Shown: in pieces, positions 1 to 8,740 of the stretch
Layout: each line of letters begins with the position of its first letter
Position numbering within the stretch: the stretch's first letter is position 1
DNA from: Burkholderia diffusa
GTDB taxonomy: Bacteria > Pseudomonadota > Gammaproteobacteria > Burkholderiales > Burkholderiaceae
DNA length: 64,000 bases
Direction: 5' to 3'
NCBI RefSeq assembly: GCF_001718315.1
Contig: NZ_CP013362.1
Location: forward strand, 1,736,001-1,800,000
Position numbers and translations under genes: made by a program
The notes under the pieces: generated by a model
Seen by the model: only the letters and a program-made list of their open reading frames with translations
The model's database searches: none
Told to the model about the DNA's origin: nothing

Positions 1-55
1 GGCCAACGCATCGGTACACCCCGCCCGACGCCGACTGGCACGCACGCACTTTCAT

Positions 56-222
56 GCCGGCAGGTCTCCTGGCTGACAGGTCGGCGCCGGCTCCCGGCCT
101 TCCCGGTGAAACCAGTGGCATGAGGGGGGCGATCGGCTCGCTGTCTACAGTTGCGGGGGCAGCCACAGCGGCGCGGTTTGCGCCCTGTGTTCCCTCTTCG
201 GCCCCGAAGGGCACCGGCGAAC
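56..222 (-). promoter_or_regulatory. Cobalamin (AdoCbl) riboswitch, reading leftward
   Basis: On the minus strand the hallmark blocks of the cobalamin riboswitch appear in the right order. From the high-coordinate end these are a GGTGCC element (around 211-217), a GAAGAGGGAA block, a CGCTGTGGCTGCCCCCGCAACTGT-like core (about 146-170, read in reverse), the GCCACTGG / GGGAAGGC pair (about 97-119), and the terminal GCCAGGAGACCTGCC B12-box arm (59-73). The RNA must control a gene to the left of the window, since it points away from the cob operon. Known targets of this RNA class are B12 or cobalt uptake genes and cob genes, which are shut off when adenosylcobalamin binds. The exact 5' end is approximate. 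Confidence 0.9.
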
Positions 223-437
223 GAACGGCCGTAGGATACCCGATTTCACCGGCGCTTCGCGACCGCCGGGCGGCCGCCGTGGCCGAAGCGAAATGCGGCC
301 GGGCGCCGGCGGCCCCGCAGATGAAACGCGCGATGGAACACGGTACCATGCCGACTTTCACAATGCGGACGGCCGCACCGGCGCCTTCACGGCCGCCGTG
401 CGGCGACTCGATGGAACCGGACGATGGGGAAGGGTGC

Positions 438-1673
438 ATGACGGCGTGGCTGACGGTAGTGGGCATCGGCGACGACGGCTACGCGGGGCTCGGGCGCAGC
501 GCGCGGCGCGCGCTGCTCGACGCGACGCGCGTGGTCGGCGCGAAGCGGCACCTCGACATGCTGCCCGCGCGGCTGCGGGCCGAACGCGCAGCATGGCCGT
601 CGCCGTTCGACCTGTCGGGCCTGCTCGCGCGGCGCGGATCGCCCGTCTGCGTGCTGGCAAGCGGCGACCCGATGCTGTTCGGCGTCGGCGCGACACTCGC
701 ACGCGAACTGTCCGCCGGCGAATGGCGCGTGCTGCCCGCGCCGTCGTCGCTGTCGCTGGCTGCCGCGCGGCTCGGCTGGGCGCTGCAGGACGTCGGCGCG
801 GTGTCGCTCGTCGGCCGTCCGCTCGCGACGCTCGCGCGCCATCTGCTGCCGGGCCGGCGCCTGTTCGTGCTGAGCGCCGACGGCCGCACGCCGGCCACGG
901 TCGCCGCCGAACTCGCCGCGCGCGGCTTCGGCCCGACGCGCATCAGCGTGTTCGAACACCTCGGCGGCCCGCTGGAACGGCGCATCGACGGCCTCGCGCA
1001 GGACTGGAACATCGACGAAACCGCCGCGCTCAATCTCGTTGCGCTCGATTGCCAGGCCGGCCCCGACGCGCCACGCCGCGCACTCACGCCCGGCCTGCCC
1101 GACGACGCGTATCGCCACGACGGCCAGCTCACCAAGCGCGACATGCGCGCGCTGACGCTCGGGCGCCTCGCGCCCGCGCCCGGCGAACTGCTGTGGGACG
1201 TCGGCGCGGGCAGCGGCTCGATCGGCATCGAGTGGATGCGCGCGCATCCGTCGTGCCAGGCGATCGCGATCGAGTCGCATGCGGAGCGGCAGCGCTTCAT
1301 CGAGCACAACCGCGACGCGCTCGGCGTGCCGGGGCTGCAACTCGTCGCGGGGCGCGCGCCCGACGCGCTTGCCGGGCTCGCGACACCCGACGCGATCTTC
1401 ATCGGCGGCGGTGCAACCGCACCCGGCGTGCTCGACGCGTGCTGGTCGGCGCTGAAGCCCGGCGGCCGGCTCGTCGCGAACGCGGTCACGCTGCAGGGCG
1501 AGCTGGCGCTCGCCGCGTGGCGCGACATGCACGGCGGCACGCTCACGCGCGTGTCGCTCGCGCACGCCGAACCGCTCGGCCGCTTCGACACGTGGCGGCA
1601 GCCGTTGCCCGTCACGCTGTACGACGCGCGCAAACCGGATGCCACGGCAACGGACCTCGCGGATCGCGCATGA
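438..1673 (+). CDS. cobL: Precorrin-6Y C5,15-methyltransferase (decarboxylating), CobL/CbiET fusion
   Basis: The 411-residue enzyme adds methyl groups at C5 and C15 of the corrin ring and removes the C12 acetate carboxyl in cytoplasmic cobalamin synthesis. The N-terminal half (about 1-205) is a CbiE-type tetrapyrrole methylase with an ASGDP loop at 74-78. The C-terminal half is a CbiT-type Rossmann methyltransferase with the SAM-binding DVGAGSG at 254-260. The fused arrangement and length fit CobL. The frame is open far upstream, but the ATG at 438 follows a GGGGAAGGG ribosome site by five bases and begins the conserved TVVGIGDDG strand, so the longer reading is rejected. The stop overlaps the cbiD start as ATGA. 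An alternative ATG lies at 411. Confidence 0.93.
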   Translation: MTAWLTVVGIGDDGYAGLGRSARRALLDATRVVGAKRHLDMLPARLRAERAAWPSPFDLSGLLARRGSPVCVLASGDPMLFGVGATLARELSAGEWRVLPAPSSLSLAAARLGWALQDVGAVSLVGRPLATLARHLLPGRRLFVLSADGRTPATVAAELAARGFGPTRISVFEHLGGPLERRIDGLAQDWNIDETAALNLVALDCQAGPDAPRRALTPGLPDDAYRHDGQLTKRDMRALTLGRLAPAPGELLWDVGAGSGSIGIEWMRAHPSCQAIAIESHAERQRFIEHNRDALGVPGLQLVAGRAPDALAGLATPDAIFIGGGATAPGVLDACWSALKPGGRLVANAVTLQGELALAAWRDMHGGTLTRVSLAHAEPLGRFDTWRQPLPVTLYDARKPDATATDLADRA

Positions 1674-2761
1674 TGCGAGACGAAACCCCCGAACAACCGG
1701 CACCGCTGCGCTTCGGCTACACGACCGGCAGCTGCGCGACCGCAACGTCGCTGGCGGCCGCGCGCCTGCTGCTCGCGGGCGTCGCGGCCGACGCCGTCGA
1801 GATCGTGCTGCCGAAGGGGCAGCGCGTGATGATGCGGCTGGCGTTCTGCCGGACCACGGCTGACGGCGCAGAAGCCGGCACGATCAAGGATGCCGGCGAC
1901 GATCCGGACGTCACGCACGGCGCGCTGGTCTTCGCGCGCGTCGCGCTCGCGGCGATGCCCGGCGTGCGCTTTCACGCGGGGCCGGGTGTCGGCACCGTCA
2001 CGCGCGCCGGGCTCACGCTGCCGGTGGGCGAACCTGCGATCAATCCGGTGCCGCGCCAGATGATGACTACGCACCTCGACGCGCTCGCGGCCGAATTCGG
2101 CTACGCGGGCGGCTTCGACGTGACGATCGGAGTCGAAGGCGGCGAGGCGCTCGCACTGAAGACGATGAACCCGCGTCTGGGCATCGTCGGCGGATTGTCG
2201 ATCCTCGGCACGACCGGCATCGTGCGACCGTTCTCGTGCTCGGCGTACATCGCGTCGATCCATCAGGGCATCGACGTTGCACGCGCGAACGGGATCTCGC
2301 ACATCGCCGCGTGCACCGGCAACGCGAGCGAGGATGCGATGCGCGCGCACTACGGCCTGCCCGACATGGCGCTGATCGAGATGGGCGATTTCGCCGGCGC
2401 GGTGCTCAAGCACCTGCGCCGCGCGCCGGTCGCCCGCCTGTCGATGTGCGGCGGCTTCGGCAAGCTCAGCAAACTCGCGGCAGGCCATCTCGACCTGCAC
2501 AGCCGCCATTCCAGCATCGACCTGCCGCTGCTCGCGCAGTGGGCGGCCGAGGCGGGCGCGAGCGCGGCGCTGCAGGCCGCGATGCGCGCGGCGAACACCA
2601 GCCAGGAAGCGCTGAAGCTCGCGCAGGCCGACGGCGTGCCGCTCGGCGACATCGTCTGTGCGCACGCGCTGCGGGTCGCGCGCGACATCGTCCCGCCATC
2701 GGTCGCGGTCGAGATGTTCGCGATCGACCGGCAGGGCCGCTTCGTCGGGAGCGCACGATGA
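1670..2761 (+). CDS. cbiD: Cobalt-precorrin-5B C1-methyltransferase CbiD
   Basis: This 363-residue protein matches the CbiD family, with the N-terminal [11 protein letters not shown] signature, a central [14 protein letters not shown] segment and a C-terminal [10 protein letters not shown] segment. CbiD methylates C1 with loss of the C2 extrusion fragment. In organisms with the aerobic route it stands in for CobF, so its place between cobL and cobK suggests that this bacterium uses the CbiD variant. Both ends overlap neighbouring genes by four bases (ATGA at 1670 and 2758), which implies translational coupling. A second ATG immediately follows the first. Confidence 0.93.
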   Translation: MMRDETPEQPAPLRFGYTTGSCATATSLAAARLLLAGVAADAVEIVLPKGQRVMMRLAFCRTTADGAEAGTIKDAGDDPDVTHGALVFARVALAAMPGVRFHAGPGVGTVTRAGLTLPVGEPAINPVPRQMMTTHLDALAAEFGYAGGFDVTIGVEGGEALALKTMNPRLGIVGGLSILGTTGIVRPFSCSAYIASIHQGIDVARANGISHIAACTGNASEDAMRAHYGLPDMALIEMGDFAGAVLKHLRRAPVARLSMCGGFGKLSKLAAGHLDLHSRHSSIDLPLLAQWAAEAGASAALQAAMRAANTSQEALKLAQADGVPLGDIVCAHALRVARDIVPPSVAVEMFAIDRQGRFVGSAR

Positions 2762-3489
2762 GCACGCGCATCCTGCTGCTCGGTGGCACCGCAGACGCGC
2801 TGAAGATCGCACGCGCGCTCGGCTCGCTGCACGTCTACAGCCTCGCGGGCCTCGGCAAGGTGCCCGACGACTTGCGCTGCGAAGTGCGCGTCGGCGGCTT
2901 CGGCGGAGCGGCGGGGCTCGCCGCGTATCTGCGTGGCGCCGGCATCGGCCTCGTGATCGACGCGACGCATCCGTATGCCGCGCGAATCAGCGCGAACGCG
3001 GCGGCCGCTGCGCGCGACGCGGGCGTGCCGCTGTGGGCGCTGCGTCGCGCGCCGTGGGCGCCGCAACCCGGTGACGACTGGCGGATGGTCGACGACTGGG
3101 CCGGCATCGAGGCCGCGCTCGCGCCGTTCCGGCGGCCGCTGTTCACGCTCGGCCGCGAACCCCTCGCGCATCTCGACGAGATTCCGCCGCACCAGTTCTG
3201 GCTGGTGCGCTGCCTCGATGCGCATCCCGGCAACGCACGCGCGCAGATCATCGCCGCGCGCGGGCCGTTCACGCTCGACGGCGAGCGCGCGCTGTTCGCG
3301 CTCGCCGGCATCGACGTCGTCGTCAGCAAGAACAGCGGCGGCGCCGCGACCGAGGCCAAGCTCGACGTCGCGCGTGAACGCAGGCTGCCGGTCGTGATGC
3401 TGCGCCGGCCAACGCTGCCCGACGCCGATCGCGCGTTCGACTCGGCCGCCGCGCTGCTCGATGCGCTCGACCCGGCCGCGCGCGCGTGA
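2758..3489 (+). CDS. cobK: Precorrin-6A reductase CobK/CbiJ
   Basis: The 243-residue protein begins with [11 protein letters not shown], the nucleotide-binding start of the CobK/CbiJ family. It also contains the conserved [11 protein letters not shown] segment and [14 protein letters not shown] near the C-terminus. CobK uses NADPH to reduce precorrin-6A to precorrin-6B, the substrate of CobL, which is encoded two genes upstream. The start overlaps the cbiD stop. The length is typical for the family. Confidence 0.92.
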   Translation: MSTRILLLGGTADALKIARALGSLHVYSLAGLGKVPDDLRCEVRVGGFGGAAGLAAYLRGAGIGLVIDATHPYAARISANAAAAARDAGVPLWALRRAPWAPQPGDDWRMVDDWAGIEAALAPFRRPLFTLGREPLAHLDEIPPHQFWLVRCLDAHPGNARAQIIAARGPFTLDGERALFALAGIDVVVSKNSGGAATEAKLDVARERRLPVVMLRRPTLPDADRAFDSAAALLDALDPAARA

Positions 3490-3532
3490 TGTTGCGCGAG
3501 CGGCTGCCCCATGAATTGACGGAGATTTTTCG

Positions 3533-4261
3533 ATGACGGTGTATTTCATCGGCGCGGGCCCCGGCGACCCGGAGCTGATCACGGTGAAGGGCCAGCGTCT
3601 CGTGCGCACGTGCCCGGTGATCCTGTACGCAGGCTCGCTCGTGCCGCCGGCCGTGCTCGACGGCCATCGCGCGGAGCAGGTCGTCAACACGGCCGAGCTC
3701 GACCTCGATGCGATCGTCGCGTTGCTCGCCGATGCGCATGCGAAAGGCCAGGACGTCGCGCGCGTGCATTCGGGCGATCCGTCGCTGTACGGCGCGATCG
3801 GCGAACAGATCCGCCGGCTGAAAGCCCTCGGGATTCCATATGAAATCGTGCCCGGAGTGACCGCCACGGCCGCGTGCGCGGCAACGCTCGGCGTCGAGCT
3901 GACGCTGCCCGGTGTCGCGCAGACGGTGATCCTCACGCGCTTCGCCGGCAAGACGACGATGCCGGAAGGCGAAGCACTCGGCGCGCTCGCCGCGCATCGC
4001 GCGACGCTCGCGATCCATCTTGGCGTGCGGCATCTCGCGAGGATCGTCGACGAAGTGCTGCCGCATTACGGGCCCGCCTGCCCGGTCGCGGTGATCTATC
4101 GTGCGAGCTGGCCCGACGAGGAACGCGTGACCGGCACGCTGGCCGACATCGTCGACAAGGTGCAGGGCACGCGGATCGAGCGCACCGCGCTGATCCTGAT
4201 CGGCCGCGTGCTCGATGCCGAAGGGTTCGCGGATTCGACGCTGTATGCGAGCGGGAGTTGA
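3533..4261 (+). CDS. cobM: Precorrin-4 C11-methyltransferase CobM/CbiF
   Basis: This 242-residue SAM-dependent methyltransferase opens with VYFIGAGPGDPELIT, the tetrapyrrole methylase signature. It carries the HSGDPSLYGAI loop and an EIVPGVTATAACAA segment, both diagnostic of CobM/CbiF. It methylates C11 of precorrin-4. It lies 43 bases after cobK with a GGAGATTTTTCG ribosome-site context and is the last gene of the visible cob operon. The next gene converges on it across about 200 bases in which no clear terminator was seen. Confidence 0.93.
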   Translation: MTVYFIGAGPGDPELITVKGQRLVRTCPVILYAGSLVPPAVLDGHRAEQVVNTAELDLDAIVALLADAHAKGQDVARVHSGDPSLYGAIGEQIRRLKALGIPYEIVPGVTATAACAATLGVELTLPGVAQTVILTRFAGKTTMPEGEALGALAAHRATLAIHLGVRHLARIVDEVLPHYGPACPVAVIYRASWPDEERVTGTLADIVDKVQGTRIERTALILIGRVLDAEGFADSTLYASGS

Positions 4262-4469
4262 TTGCGCGTGCACGGAACGCGATGCTCGTCGTGTTTCGAC
4301 GCATCGCGACGACGGATGTTCTCGCGAAGCGACCCGCCCGCTGAGCAGCGCCGTTGGCCGAATGGCGCCAACCCTGCCATCGCACCTGACTGAGCAACGA
4401 CGGACAATCGCGCGCCGGTCACGAGCCGGTCATCGATCCGACGCCTTCACGCACTGCGTGTGACCCGCG

Positions 4470-5654
4470 CTACGCACGCGCCACGCGCCGCGCAAACCGC
4501 GGCGCGAACCCCGCCGCCAGCGCGAACAGGACGACGCACAGGCAAGCCATCGCGACCCACGCGGGCGACAGATCCGCGAGACGCTGGCGCACGACGCCCG
4601 CCGCGAACGGAAACAGCCCTGCGATCAGATAGCCGACGCCCTGCACGAACCCCGTCAACGACGCCGCGTCGGCCGGCGTCGCCGCATGGTCGACCGTGAC
4701 GATCAGCGACAACGGAAACAGTGCGCCAATACCGACACCCATCAACAGCGCGGCCGGCAACGCAAGGGCCTGCGGCGCAGCCAGCATCACCAGCAGCCCC
4801 GCGAGCAACGACGCGATCGCCGCGTGCAGCGCCGAACGGCGATCGGGCAGACGGTCGATCGTCGCCGAGATCGCCAGCCCCGCGACGACTTCAGCGAGCG
4901 TCACGCCGCCGAGCAGGCCGCCGGCCGCGGTCGGCGACCAGCCGAGCCGCATGTAGTACGGCGGCAGCCATGCCAGTACGAGGGTGTAGGCGCCCGTCGC
5001 GATCCCGAAGAACATCGCGAGCCGCCAGGCGCGCGGCGAGCGCGACGGCCGTTCCCGCACCGCCGACGCCGCCATCGAACCGGACACCAACGCGTCGCCG
5101 CCACGGCTGGCCAGCGGCCATGCGAGCGCCGCGACTGCGGCCGGCAGCGACCAGCCCGCAAGCGCGGCGACCCAGCCCCAGCGGTCCGCGGCGAACGGTG
5201 CGACGACGCTCGCGAGCACCGCACCGCCCATGATCGACGTCGAATAGACGCCCATCGCGCCGCCGATCCGCGTCGCGAAATGCGCCTTCACGAATCCCGG
5301 CAGCAACGCCTGCACCATCGCAATCCCGAGGCCCGCGCAACATGCGCTTGCGAGCAGCAGCCACGCGTACTGCGCGCCGATGCGCGCCGCGCAGGCGAAA
5401 GCGATCAGTGCGACGCCCAGCCATACGCCGCCCGCGATCCCCGTCACGCGCTGCAACCGCGGCGCGCTCAGCGCACCCGCGCCCATCAGCAGGATCGGGA
5501 TCGTGGTCAGCAGGCTCGCCGCGCTGTCGCCGATGCCGGTTGCGCGCTGGATCATGTCGAGCAGCGGACCGATCGCGGCCAGCGCCGGCCGCAGGTTAAG
5601 TCCGACCAGCACGATGGCGGCAAGCCGCCATCCGGGAGAAGTGAAACGATTCAT
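4470..5654 (-). CDS. MFS transporter, CynX/NimT-like
   Basis: The 394-residue protein has about twelve hydrophobic segments. Its early LVGLNLRPALAAIGPLL motif is typical of the CynX/NimT (cyanate/2-nitroimidazole) branch of the major facilitator superfamily. The start at 5654 is chosen because a GAGGG ribosome site lies about six bases upstream; a longer reading to 5693 would run into the operator region. It is divergent from a MarR regulator, with twin MarR-type palindromes between them, so the regulator probably represses this exporter. The substrate is unknown; drug or weak-acid export is an inference. Confidence 0.85.
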   Translation of the reverse strand: MNRFTSPGWRLAAIVLVGLNLRPALAAIGPLLDMIQRATGIGDSAASLLTTIPILLMGAGALSAPRLQRVTGIAGGVWLGVALIAFACAARIGAQYAWLLLASACCAGLGIAMVQALLPGFVKAHFATRIGGAMGVYSTSIMGGAVLASVVAPFAADRWGWVAALAGWSLPAAVAALAWPLASRGGDALVSGSMAASAVRERPSRSPRAWRLAMFFGIATGAYTLVLAWLPPYYMRLGWSPTAAGGLLGGVTLAEVVAGLAISATIDRLPDRRSALHAAIASLLAGLLVMLAAPQALALPAALLMGVGIGALFPLSLIVTVDHAATPADAASLTGFVQGVGYLIAGLFPFAAGVVRQRLADLSPAWVAMACLCVVLFALAAGFAPRFARRVARA

Positions 5655-5720
5655 GGAACGGCCCTCGGTGTCGGTGCGCGACACCTTCATCACGGATGTC
5701 GCGCGTTTTCATGTAAAGTG

Positions 5721-5764
5721 TCTCGACATCAAGATAAATGCTGATTTATCTCGACGTCAAGATA
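5721..5764. promoter_or_regulatory. Two direct copies of a MarR-type palindromic operator
   Basis: TCTCGACATCAAGATA (5721-5736) and TATCTCGACGTCAAGATA (5747-5764) are near-perfect dyads, repeated in the same orientation with a 28-bp period. They lie between the divergent MFS transporter and MarR genes. The TATCTTGA/TCAAGATA half-site style is common for MarR regulators that control their own gene and an adjacent transporter. Confidence 0.8.
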
Positions 5765-5786
5765 ACTGGTGAGCCGAGGAGGGTTA

Positions 5787-6299
5787 ATGGATCGAGCCGC
5801 GCATGCGCTCGCGCAATGGCGTATCGAGCGTCCGGATCTGGATGCGTCGTCGATGCTCGTGATGGGACGGCTGCAGGAGGCCGCGCTCCTGATCGCACGC
5901 GACGGTCTCAATCCGTTGTTCGCGCGCTACGGGATGCAGTCAGGCGAATTCGACGTGCTGGCGACGCTGCGGCGCAGCGGCGCGCCGTTCGCGCTGACGC
6001 CGACCGCGCTGTACGACGCGCTGATGATGTCGTCGGGCGGGATGACCGCGCGCATCGACCGGCTGCAGAAGGCCGGGTGGGTCGAGCGCCGGCCGAATCC
6101 GGCCGACGGCCGCGGCACGCTCGTCGCGCTGACCGACGCCGGCCGCGCACTGATCGACGAGGCGGTGGTCGCGCACGTCGACAATCAGCGCGCGATGCTG
6201 GCCGCGCTGTCGGGCGAGGAGCAGGCGCAACTTTCGGTGTTGCTGGAAAAGCTGCTGGCGGGATTGGCTGGAGCGGCATCGGCGCCGGCCGAGAAATAG
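5787..6299 (+). CDS. MarR-family transcriptional regulator
   Basis: The 170-residue winged-helix regulator has the MarR core: an N-terminal dimerisation helix, ALYDALMMSSGGMTARIDRLQKAGWVER as the recognition helix region (about residues 75-102), and a DGRGTLVALTDAGR wing. The ATG at 5787 follows GAGGAGGG by a few bases. An in-frame GTG at 5769 is possible but would place the start in front of this strong ribosome site. It is the presumed ligand-responsive repressor of itself and of the divergent MFS gene through the operators at 5721-5764. Confidence 0.88.
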   Translation: MDRAAHALAQWRIERPDLDASSMLVMGRLQEAALLIARDGLNPLFARYGMQSGEFDVLATLRRSGAPFALTPTALYDALMMSSGGMTARIDRLQKAGWVERRPNPADGRGTLVALTDAGRALIDEAVVAHVDNQRAMLAALSGEEQAQLSVLLEKLLAGLAGAASAPAEK

Positions 6300-6386
6300 C
6301 GACGCCGGAAATAGCGACGCCGGATCGTCACGTCGAATGAACGCGACGAGCAGGAAACGAAACCGCCTGAAGGAAGCCGGAGAATC

Positions 6387-6407
6387 GCCCGCCGTGAAGC
6401 GGCGGGC
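6387..6407. terminator. GC-rich hairpin between convergent genes
   Basis: GCCCGCCG and CGGCGGGC form an 8-bp perfect stem around a five-base loop between the convergent MarR and glutathione transferase genes. There is no U-run, so this is only a possible terminator. Confidence 0.3.
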
Positions 6408-6448
6408 AGGCAGCGGGCGGGCCACGGCGCGCGCGCCCGCCGCGCGGC

Positions 6449-7153
6449 TCAGTCGCGTGCCGGGATGTTGAGCCCGCGCGCGACGGCCGGACGCGCGACG
6501 AACGCGTCGAGCGCCCGCGCGACATGCTTGAATTCGCCGAAGCCGACCAGGTCGCCCGCTTCATAGAAGCCGACCAGGTTGCGCACCCACGGGAAGATCG
6601 CGATGTCGGCGATCGTGTACGTGTCGCCCATCATCCACTTGCGATTCGCGAGATGCGCGTCGAGCACGGCGAGCAGGCGCTTCGATTCCGCGACGTAGCG
6701 ATCGCGCGGACGCTTGTCCTCGTAATCGCGGCCCGCGAACTTGTGGAAGAAGCCGACCTGGCCGAACATCGGCCCGATTCCGCCCATCTGGAACATCACC
6801 CACTGGATCGTCTCGTAGCGGCCGGCGGGATCCTTCGGGATCAGTTGGCCCGTCTTGTCCGCGAGATAGATCAGGATCGCGCCGGATTCGAACAGCGGCA
6901 GCGGCCGGCCGTCGGGGCCGTTCGGATCGATGATCGCCGGGATCTTGTTGTTCGGATTCAGCGACAGGAATTCGGGCGACAGCTGGTCGTTGGTGTCGAA
7001 GCGCACGAGGTGCGGCTCGTACGGCAGGCCGGTTTCCTCGAGCATGATCGACACCTTGACGCCGTTCGGCGTCGGCAGCGAGTACAGCTGCAGACGGTCG
7101 GGATGCTGGGCAGGCCATTTCTTCGTGATCGGGAAGGCGGACAGATCGGGCAT
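6449..7153 (-). CDS. Glutathione S-transferase, Nu class (YghU/YfcG-like)
   Basis: The 234-residue cytoplasmic protein has a thioredoxin-fold N-domain with QLYSLPTPNGVKVSIMLEE, whose TPNG stretch is the Nu-class active-site motif. The NPNNKIPAI cis-proline loop and FESGAILIYLA glutathione-binding segment follow. The helical C-domain includes YTIADIAIFPW. Nu-class enzymes act mainly as disulfide-bond oxidoreductases or peroxidases using glutathione. The start at 7153 begins the conserved PDLSAFPITKKWPAQ stretch; the upstream extension in frame looks non-coding. It appears monocistronic. Confidence 0.9.
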   Translation of the reverse strand: MPDLSAFPITKKWPAQHPDRLQLYSLPTPNGVKVSIMLEETGLPYEPHLVRFDTNDQLSPEFLSLNPNNKIPAIIDPNGPDGRPLPLFESGAILIYLADKTGQLIPKDPAGRYETIQWVMFQMGGIGPMFGQVGFFHKFAGRDYEDKRPRDRYVAESKRLLAVLDAHLANRKWMMGDTYTIADIAIFPWVRNLVGFYEAGDLVGFGEFKHVARALDAFVARPAVARGLNIPARD

Positions 7154-7367
7154 GGAGGTTCGCTCGTCAACGTGGAGGATCCGCGCTCCGCCGGCCTGCC
7201 GCGCATCGCGGGCGCCCCTGACACCGCGGCAGGAACGGGACGAACACATCGACAGGCGGGCGGGGCGCGCCGAAAACGCCCACTGTAGCCGATCCCCGCG
7301 ATCGCTGCAGACGGCGGCCGCGGGCCGTGCCCGAGTGCCGCCGCGCGCGCATCGCGCCGCTGCGTCG

Positions 7368-8492
7368 TCAGAAGTTGTGCCGCAGCCCGAGCATCGCGGC
7401 GGTCGTGCCGACTCCGGGCGCGACGGGCTGCCCGTACACGAGCATCTGGTCCATCGTGCCGCGGTTGTTCACGTGGCCGACCTGCGCATACACCATCGTC
7501 CGCTTCGACAGGCTGTAGTCGGCCGTGAGCACGAGGGCCGTCGACCGGTTCTCGGCGCGGTTGCGGTCCTTCAGGTAGTACACGGCCGAGGCGACCTGCA
7601 GCGCCGGCGTGAAGCGATAGCCGATGCCGGCCGACAGCATGTCGAGGTTCACCTTGTCCGCATGCGACGGATTCCGGCCGTTGCCGTACGACGCCGACAC
7701 CGAGAAATCGCGGATCGTGTATTTCGCGCCGACGTAGACGAAGCGGTTGTTGTCGACGCCCGTCGGCGCGACCCCCGGCGCCGGGTTCGTGTCGTGGCCG
7801 TTGTAGTAGACGGCCGACGCATTGAGCCCGTAGTTCGAGTACCGCAGCACGACCGACTCGCGCGTGCCGCCCTGGAACTGCCCGGCGACGCCGCCGGGCG
7901 CGTATTCGAGCGCGATCGACGCACCCGCGAACGTCGGCGACTGATAGACGAGCGCATTGCTGTCGTACAACGCGCCGATCGCGCCGTTGGTGCTCGTGCC
8001 CGGCCAGCCGGCCGCGGTGTTCAGGCCGAGCCACGCGGTCAGCACGCTGCCGAAGAACTGCGCGTTGCGCACGTCGGTGTCGGCCATCGCATAGATCATC
8101 GGCACGATCTGGCGGCCGGCCGTGAACGTGCCGAACGGCCCCGACACGCCGAGCGACGCGACCTGGTTGAAGATCGCGACGGCGCCCGGCGTGTCGCTCA
8201 GCTGCATCTTGCCGGTGCCGCTGTCGAACGAACCCTGCAACTTGAAGTTGACCTTGTAGCCGCCGCCCAGGTCCTCGCTGCCCTTGATGCCCCAGAAGCT
8301 CGAATAGATGCCGCCGTCCTTCATCCGGAACACCTTCCCGGTGTTCGGCGCGCTCGGGCTGAACGACGCAGCCGACGTGCTCTGGTACAACAGGCCCGTA
8401 TCGACCACGCCGTAGAGCGTGACGGAGGATTGCGCGTGCGCGAGCGCCGAACAGCCGGCAAGCGCCGCGAGCGCGGCCAGTTTCATCTTCAT
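7368..8492 (-). CDS. Outer-membrane general porin (Burkholderia OpcP/OmpC type)
   Basis: The 374-residue protein starts with a signal peptide of about 20 residues ending in ALAHA. It is followed by QSSVTLYGVVDTGL, the first beta-strand typical of beta-proteobacterial trimeric porins, and it ends in HNF, the terminal aromatic that the BAM machinery recognises. Glycine-rich alternating strands run throughout. The start at 8492 is preceded by GGAGA six bases upstream. It should form a passive channel for small solutes. The gene stands alone between GST and a LuxR regulator, so its specific substrate cannot be told. Confidence 0.9.
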   Translation of the reverse strand: MKMKLAALAALAGCSALAHAQSSVTLYGVVDTGLLYQSTSAASFSPSAPNTGKVFRMKDGGIYSSFWGIKGSEDLGGGYKVNFKLQGSFDSGTGKMQLSDTPGAVAIFNQVASLGVSGPFGTFTAGRQIVPMIYAMADTDVRNAQFFGSVLTAWLGLNTAAGWPGTSTNGAIGALYDSNALVYQSPTFAGASIALEYAPGGVAGQFQGGTRESVVLRYSNYGLNASAVYYNGHDTNPAPGVAPTGVDNNRFVYVGAKYTIRDFSVSASYGNGRNPSHADKVNLDMLSAGIGYRFTPALQVASAVYYLKDRNRAENRSTALVLTADYSLSKRTMVYAQVGHVNNRGTMDQMLVYGQPVAPGVGTTAAMLGLRHNF

Positions 8493-8740
8493 CGAAGTCT
8501 CCAGGATCGTAATGGACCGCACGGGATCGAGCCCGGGCGGGTGCAGCGGGGGAAGCGTCGGGGCAGGCGGGTAGGCGCGTGATGCGACGCCGGTGCGAGC
8601 CGTGCGGAAAGGTTACGCAACGGCGCGCGGCCGCTCCCCCCCATGCGCGGGGGGCAGGGTTGCGGAGAATCGAAGGGCGCGAAGACGAGGTTGCCGTCAA
8701 CGGCCACGGCAAGGCTGCTACGGCTGCATGCAGGCGGAGT

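Noticed and set aside
56..222. Cobalamin riboswitch as the leader of cobL
   Set aside because: All conserved blocks read on the minus strand, away from cobL.
479..2812. Very long antisense reading frame opposite cobL/cbiD
   Set aside because: It is an artefact of high GC at third codon positions; the plus strand has clear family motifs and coupled starts.
8631..8660. G/C-run hairpin as terminator of the LuxR gene
   Set aside because: The stem is only a run of Cs and Gs with no U-tract on the minus strand.
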